Below, one piece after another: positions 1 through 64,000 of a stretch of DNA of 64,000 nucleotides. The stretch spans positions 69,501-133,500 of the forward strand of contig NW_026732521.1 in NCBI RefSeq assembly GCF_028476545.1, in the 5' to 3' direction. Numbering within the stretch: the stretch's first letter is position 1; each line of letters begins with the position of its first letter. The stretch comes from Physella acuta. Its lineage: Eukaryota; Mollusca; Gastropoda; Physidae. Made by a program: the position numbers and the translations under genes. Under the pieces are notes generated by a model that saw only the letters and a program-made list of their open reading frames with translations, was not told the origin of the DNA and ran no database searches.

Positions 1-394
1 TTCCAGCATCAACTTACCCAGGTTTCATAAGGACCCTGGCGAAATGGATACATTTCCAGCATCAACTTACCCAGGTTTCATAAGGACCCTGGCAAAATGA
101 ATACATTTCCAGCATCAACTTACCCAGGTTTCATAAGGACCCTGGCGAAATGGATACATTTCCAGCAGCATCAACTTACCCAGGTTTCATAAGGACCCTG
201 GCGAAATGGATACATTTCCAGCATCAACTTACCCAGGTTTCATAAGGACCCTGGCGAAATGGATACATTTCCAGCATCAACTTACTCAGGTTTCATAAGG
301 ACCCTGGCGAAATGGATACATTTCCAGCATCAACTTACCCAGGTTTCATAAGGACCCTGGCGAAATGGATACATTTCCAGCAGCATCAACTTAC

Positions 395-420
<26 letters not shown>
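1..420 (-). repeat. 53-bp tandem array spanning a gephyrin 5' splice site, 8 copies
   Basis: Units start at 1, 54, 107, 160, 216, 269, 322 and 375; two are 56 bp through an extra GCA. Read on the minus strand each unit holds the last bases of the exon (CATTTCGCCAGGGTCC through AAACCTGG), then GTAAGT and GATGCTGG. Only the copy at 375-420 adjoins the rest of the exon. The array continues past the left edge. Confidence 0.97.
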
Positions 421-62199
<61,779 letters not shown>

Positions 62200-62209
62200 C
62201 TGAAAATAT

Positions 62210-63470
62210 GAACATTAAATAAAAAGTAAGTAGTTTATAAGAAAATTAGGTAGGGTAGTCGATTGTGCAGATGCAAGGTTGAAGGTTAAGTTTCTGGAGT
62301 GAATATTTAAAATATCTCAAAATCATAACTAATAACTATGGTTGTTGGGGCTTAAATAACTATCTTGACTCAATTTAAGTTAACCGCTGAAGTATGGCTC
62401 ATTTTAGTAAATTTTTGGGCAGAGGTCGTTTTTTGTTTTTGACAAGCCAGGGGGTGTAGCAGAGGAAAAAATCATTACAAATATAGGCCTACAATCAATT
62501 GATTACAGTAAAGGAAGTTCTCTTAGCACCTGCAAGCGCCAGGCCTGCTTTTGATGATCTACTTATTACAATTACAATGACAATGAGCTGAGGCCACTAG
62601 CTAAACTAAGTCTACACTTTACCTACAGTAATCTTAAATTTTAAAGTAACAGCAGTAGTTATTCAGAGAGTAGATGTAGGCTGAACTAAATGTAGTAAAA
62701 ATGTAATCTAGGCCCTATAATTTAATTTTTAAAAAAAAGGCTATGAAGTGTAGGCTAAGTAAGTAGATTTAGTAACAAGATTCTAAGTAGGCCTCATCTA
62801 GTTTAGTATAATTAGAGCGACATAACCTAACAGTAACAGTAGTCCTATAACTAGATCTATGAACTGTGGGCATTAGCCATACCATAGGCATGTCGTCTCT
62901 ATCTAATAAAGTAATATCTGAGGCCCTAGAGTATTGCAAATATTTAGTTGCTGTCTTAACTCTTAGCCTTAGGCTCTTAGGACTAAGGGTGTGGGGAAAT
63001 TGCGAGACGCGAAAAGCGAAATGGCGAGGCGGGAAAATGCGAGAAGGTAATGCGAGACATACCTGCGGAATTAAGGGTAAATAGCGAGACACTTTTTGCG
63101 AAAAAAGTTTTTTCCCTTTTTTTCCATCTTTATTTATTTACATTATTTTTTTTTGTTTTAAAATAAACAAGCATTTAGCCATACCCTTTAACACGAGTGT
63201 TGTATGTTGTTATTTTTTATCTAGATACTAAGAAGATAGATCTATATTTAGATCTATCTATGTAAAAATCCTAACATCGTTGCTGTGCTAATGTCATCGC
63301 CCGCTCTTGTTAGCGAGAGGAAAATCCCGTCTCAGTCGGCATTAATTTAAAAATCTAGCCCGCTCATGTTTATACAAACCATTGTGAATTGGTATAATCT
63401 TGTCAGCAGGAGAGATATTTTGCAACATCTATTTATGGATTTTTGTACTTGCAAAAAGTGTAAAAGTATA
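62210..63470. other. Gephyrin 5' intron; first coding exon not found
   Basis: AT-rich. 62990-63110 has repeated GCGAGA/GCGAAA words (TTGCGAGACGCGAAAAGCGA, AATGCGAGAAGG) that could be the end of a transposon whose ORF begins at 63478. No exon with the expected GVLT-like motif was found. Confidence 0.5.
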
Positions 63471-63477
63471 AACAATT

Positions 63478-63864
63478 CTAAAAAGTGCAATTTTTTTTAT
63501 TAAGTAATTTTAATAACAAACAAAATTTACAAACAAAATCTTCTGAAACAGTCCTCAAACACACCTCGTGACACCATCTTTCACACATAGTACACCCAAC
63601 CCAGTTCATTAGACTTCCATTTATACATTTTTCTTTTGCTACTTCTTCCAATCCACATTCACAACATTTCACATTCTCATCACAGTTGACCTCCTCGTTC
63701 ATCCCACAAACAACACTGGCACCCATGTTCTCATCATCATCATCCGCTCGCTCAACATCTGTTTTCCGTTTTTTATAATTTGTATTTTTTATCATTTCTG
63801 TAATTTTGGCAATGTCTTGCTCACCAGCAGTTGAGTTTTTTTTAAAACATCGATATTTTCCCAA
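63478..63864 (-). CDS. PHD-finger ORF, probable C-terminal remnant of a DNA-transposon protein
   Basis: An open frame of about 130 codons ends at a stop near 63478. It holds a basic/acidic stretch (YKKRKTDVERADDDDENMG), then a C4HC3-like finger: KCCECG, NWVGCTMCERWCHEVC, EDFVCKFC. Fingers of this kind, often with a W before CxxC and CH.xC, end many pogo/Tigger or Jerky-like transposases and other mobile proteins in invertebrates. The in-frame sequence closes with a stop a few codons upstream, so only the tail remains. A host PHD protein exon is possible but less likely, given no acceptor with a good tract. Confidence 0.5.
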   Translation of the reverse strand: MGKYRCFKKNSTAGEQDIAKITEMIKNTNYKKRKTDVERADDDDENMGASVVCGMNEEVNCDENVKCCECGLEEVAKEKCINGSLMNWVGCTMCERWCHEVCLRTVSEDFVCKFCLLLKLLNKKNCTF

Positions 63865-64000
63865 AATCTTGTCTAATTTCGGTCAAAATAGAGTATTTTA
63901 ATCAATTCCTATTACAATGTATTAAAACAGTTTTCTAAAACGCGAAAAAAACGTCTAAAATTCTTTTTCTAACATTGCTTTTTTATAGTGTGACGTCATT

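Overview
The window is animal nuclear DNA, AT-rich, dense in micro- and minisatellites, tRNA-derived SINEs and small DNA transposons. Spliced genes with GT-AG introns and metazoan gephyrin homology fix it as a bilaterian. The repeat landscape and composition suggest a mollusc, probably a freshwater pulmonate snail, but that is an inference and no marker in the window proves it.

Almost the whole window is one gene on the minus strand: gephyrin, the fused MogA-MoeA protein of molybdenum cofactor synthesis that also scaffolds inhibitory receptors in vertebrates. I could place 14 consecutive internal coding exons from 62199 down to 395 (about 548 codons). All exon phases join without a gap. The first coding exon lies right of the window or was not found, and the C-terminal exons lie left of position 1. 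The MogA-like G domain is encoded at 58525-62199, a short histidine-rich linker at 50692-50902 (plus the end of the preceding exon), and the MoeA-like E domain at 395-49368. One intron (10755-46156) is 35.4 kb and holds most of the repeats.

Inside the intron between the last G-domain exon and the linker exon sits a second gene on the same strand: two large coding exons (53736-55920 and 51420-53080, at least 1281 codons) for a serine-rich protein with a compact cysteine module, which I do not recognise. Its 5' exon was not found, and its first visible acceptor is in frame with the upstream gephyrin donor.

The most unusual structure is at the gephyrin exon edges. At three exons the last bases of the exon plus the 5' splice site have become the repeat unit of a tandem array running into the intron (8, about 42 and about 4-5 copies). 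At a fourth exon the 3' splice site is triplicated. The large intron also holds a 6.1-kb array of about 100 units of 61 bp, a 1.6-kb tandem duplication, two long hairpins and several minisatellites.

Mobile elements include a non-autonomous LTR element inserted in a SINE with a 5-bp target duplication, hAT-like MITEs with 8-bp target duplications (one nested in another), about 17 copies of one tRNA-derived SINE, a dimeric SINE family, and a PHD-finger ORF at the right edge that looks like the tail of a DNA-transposon protein.
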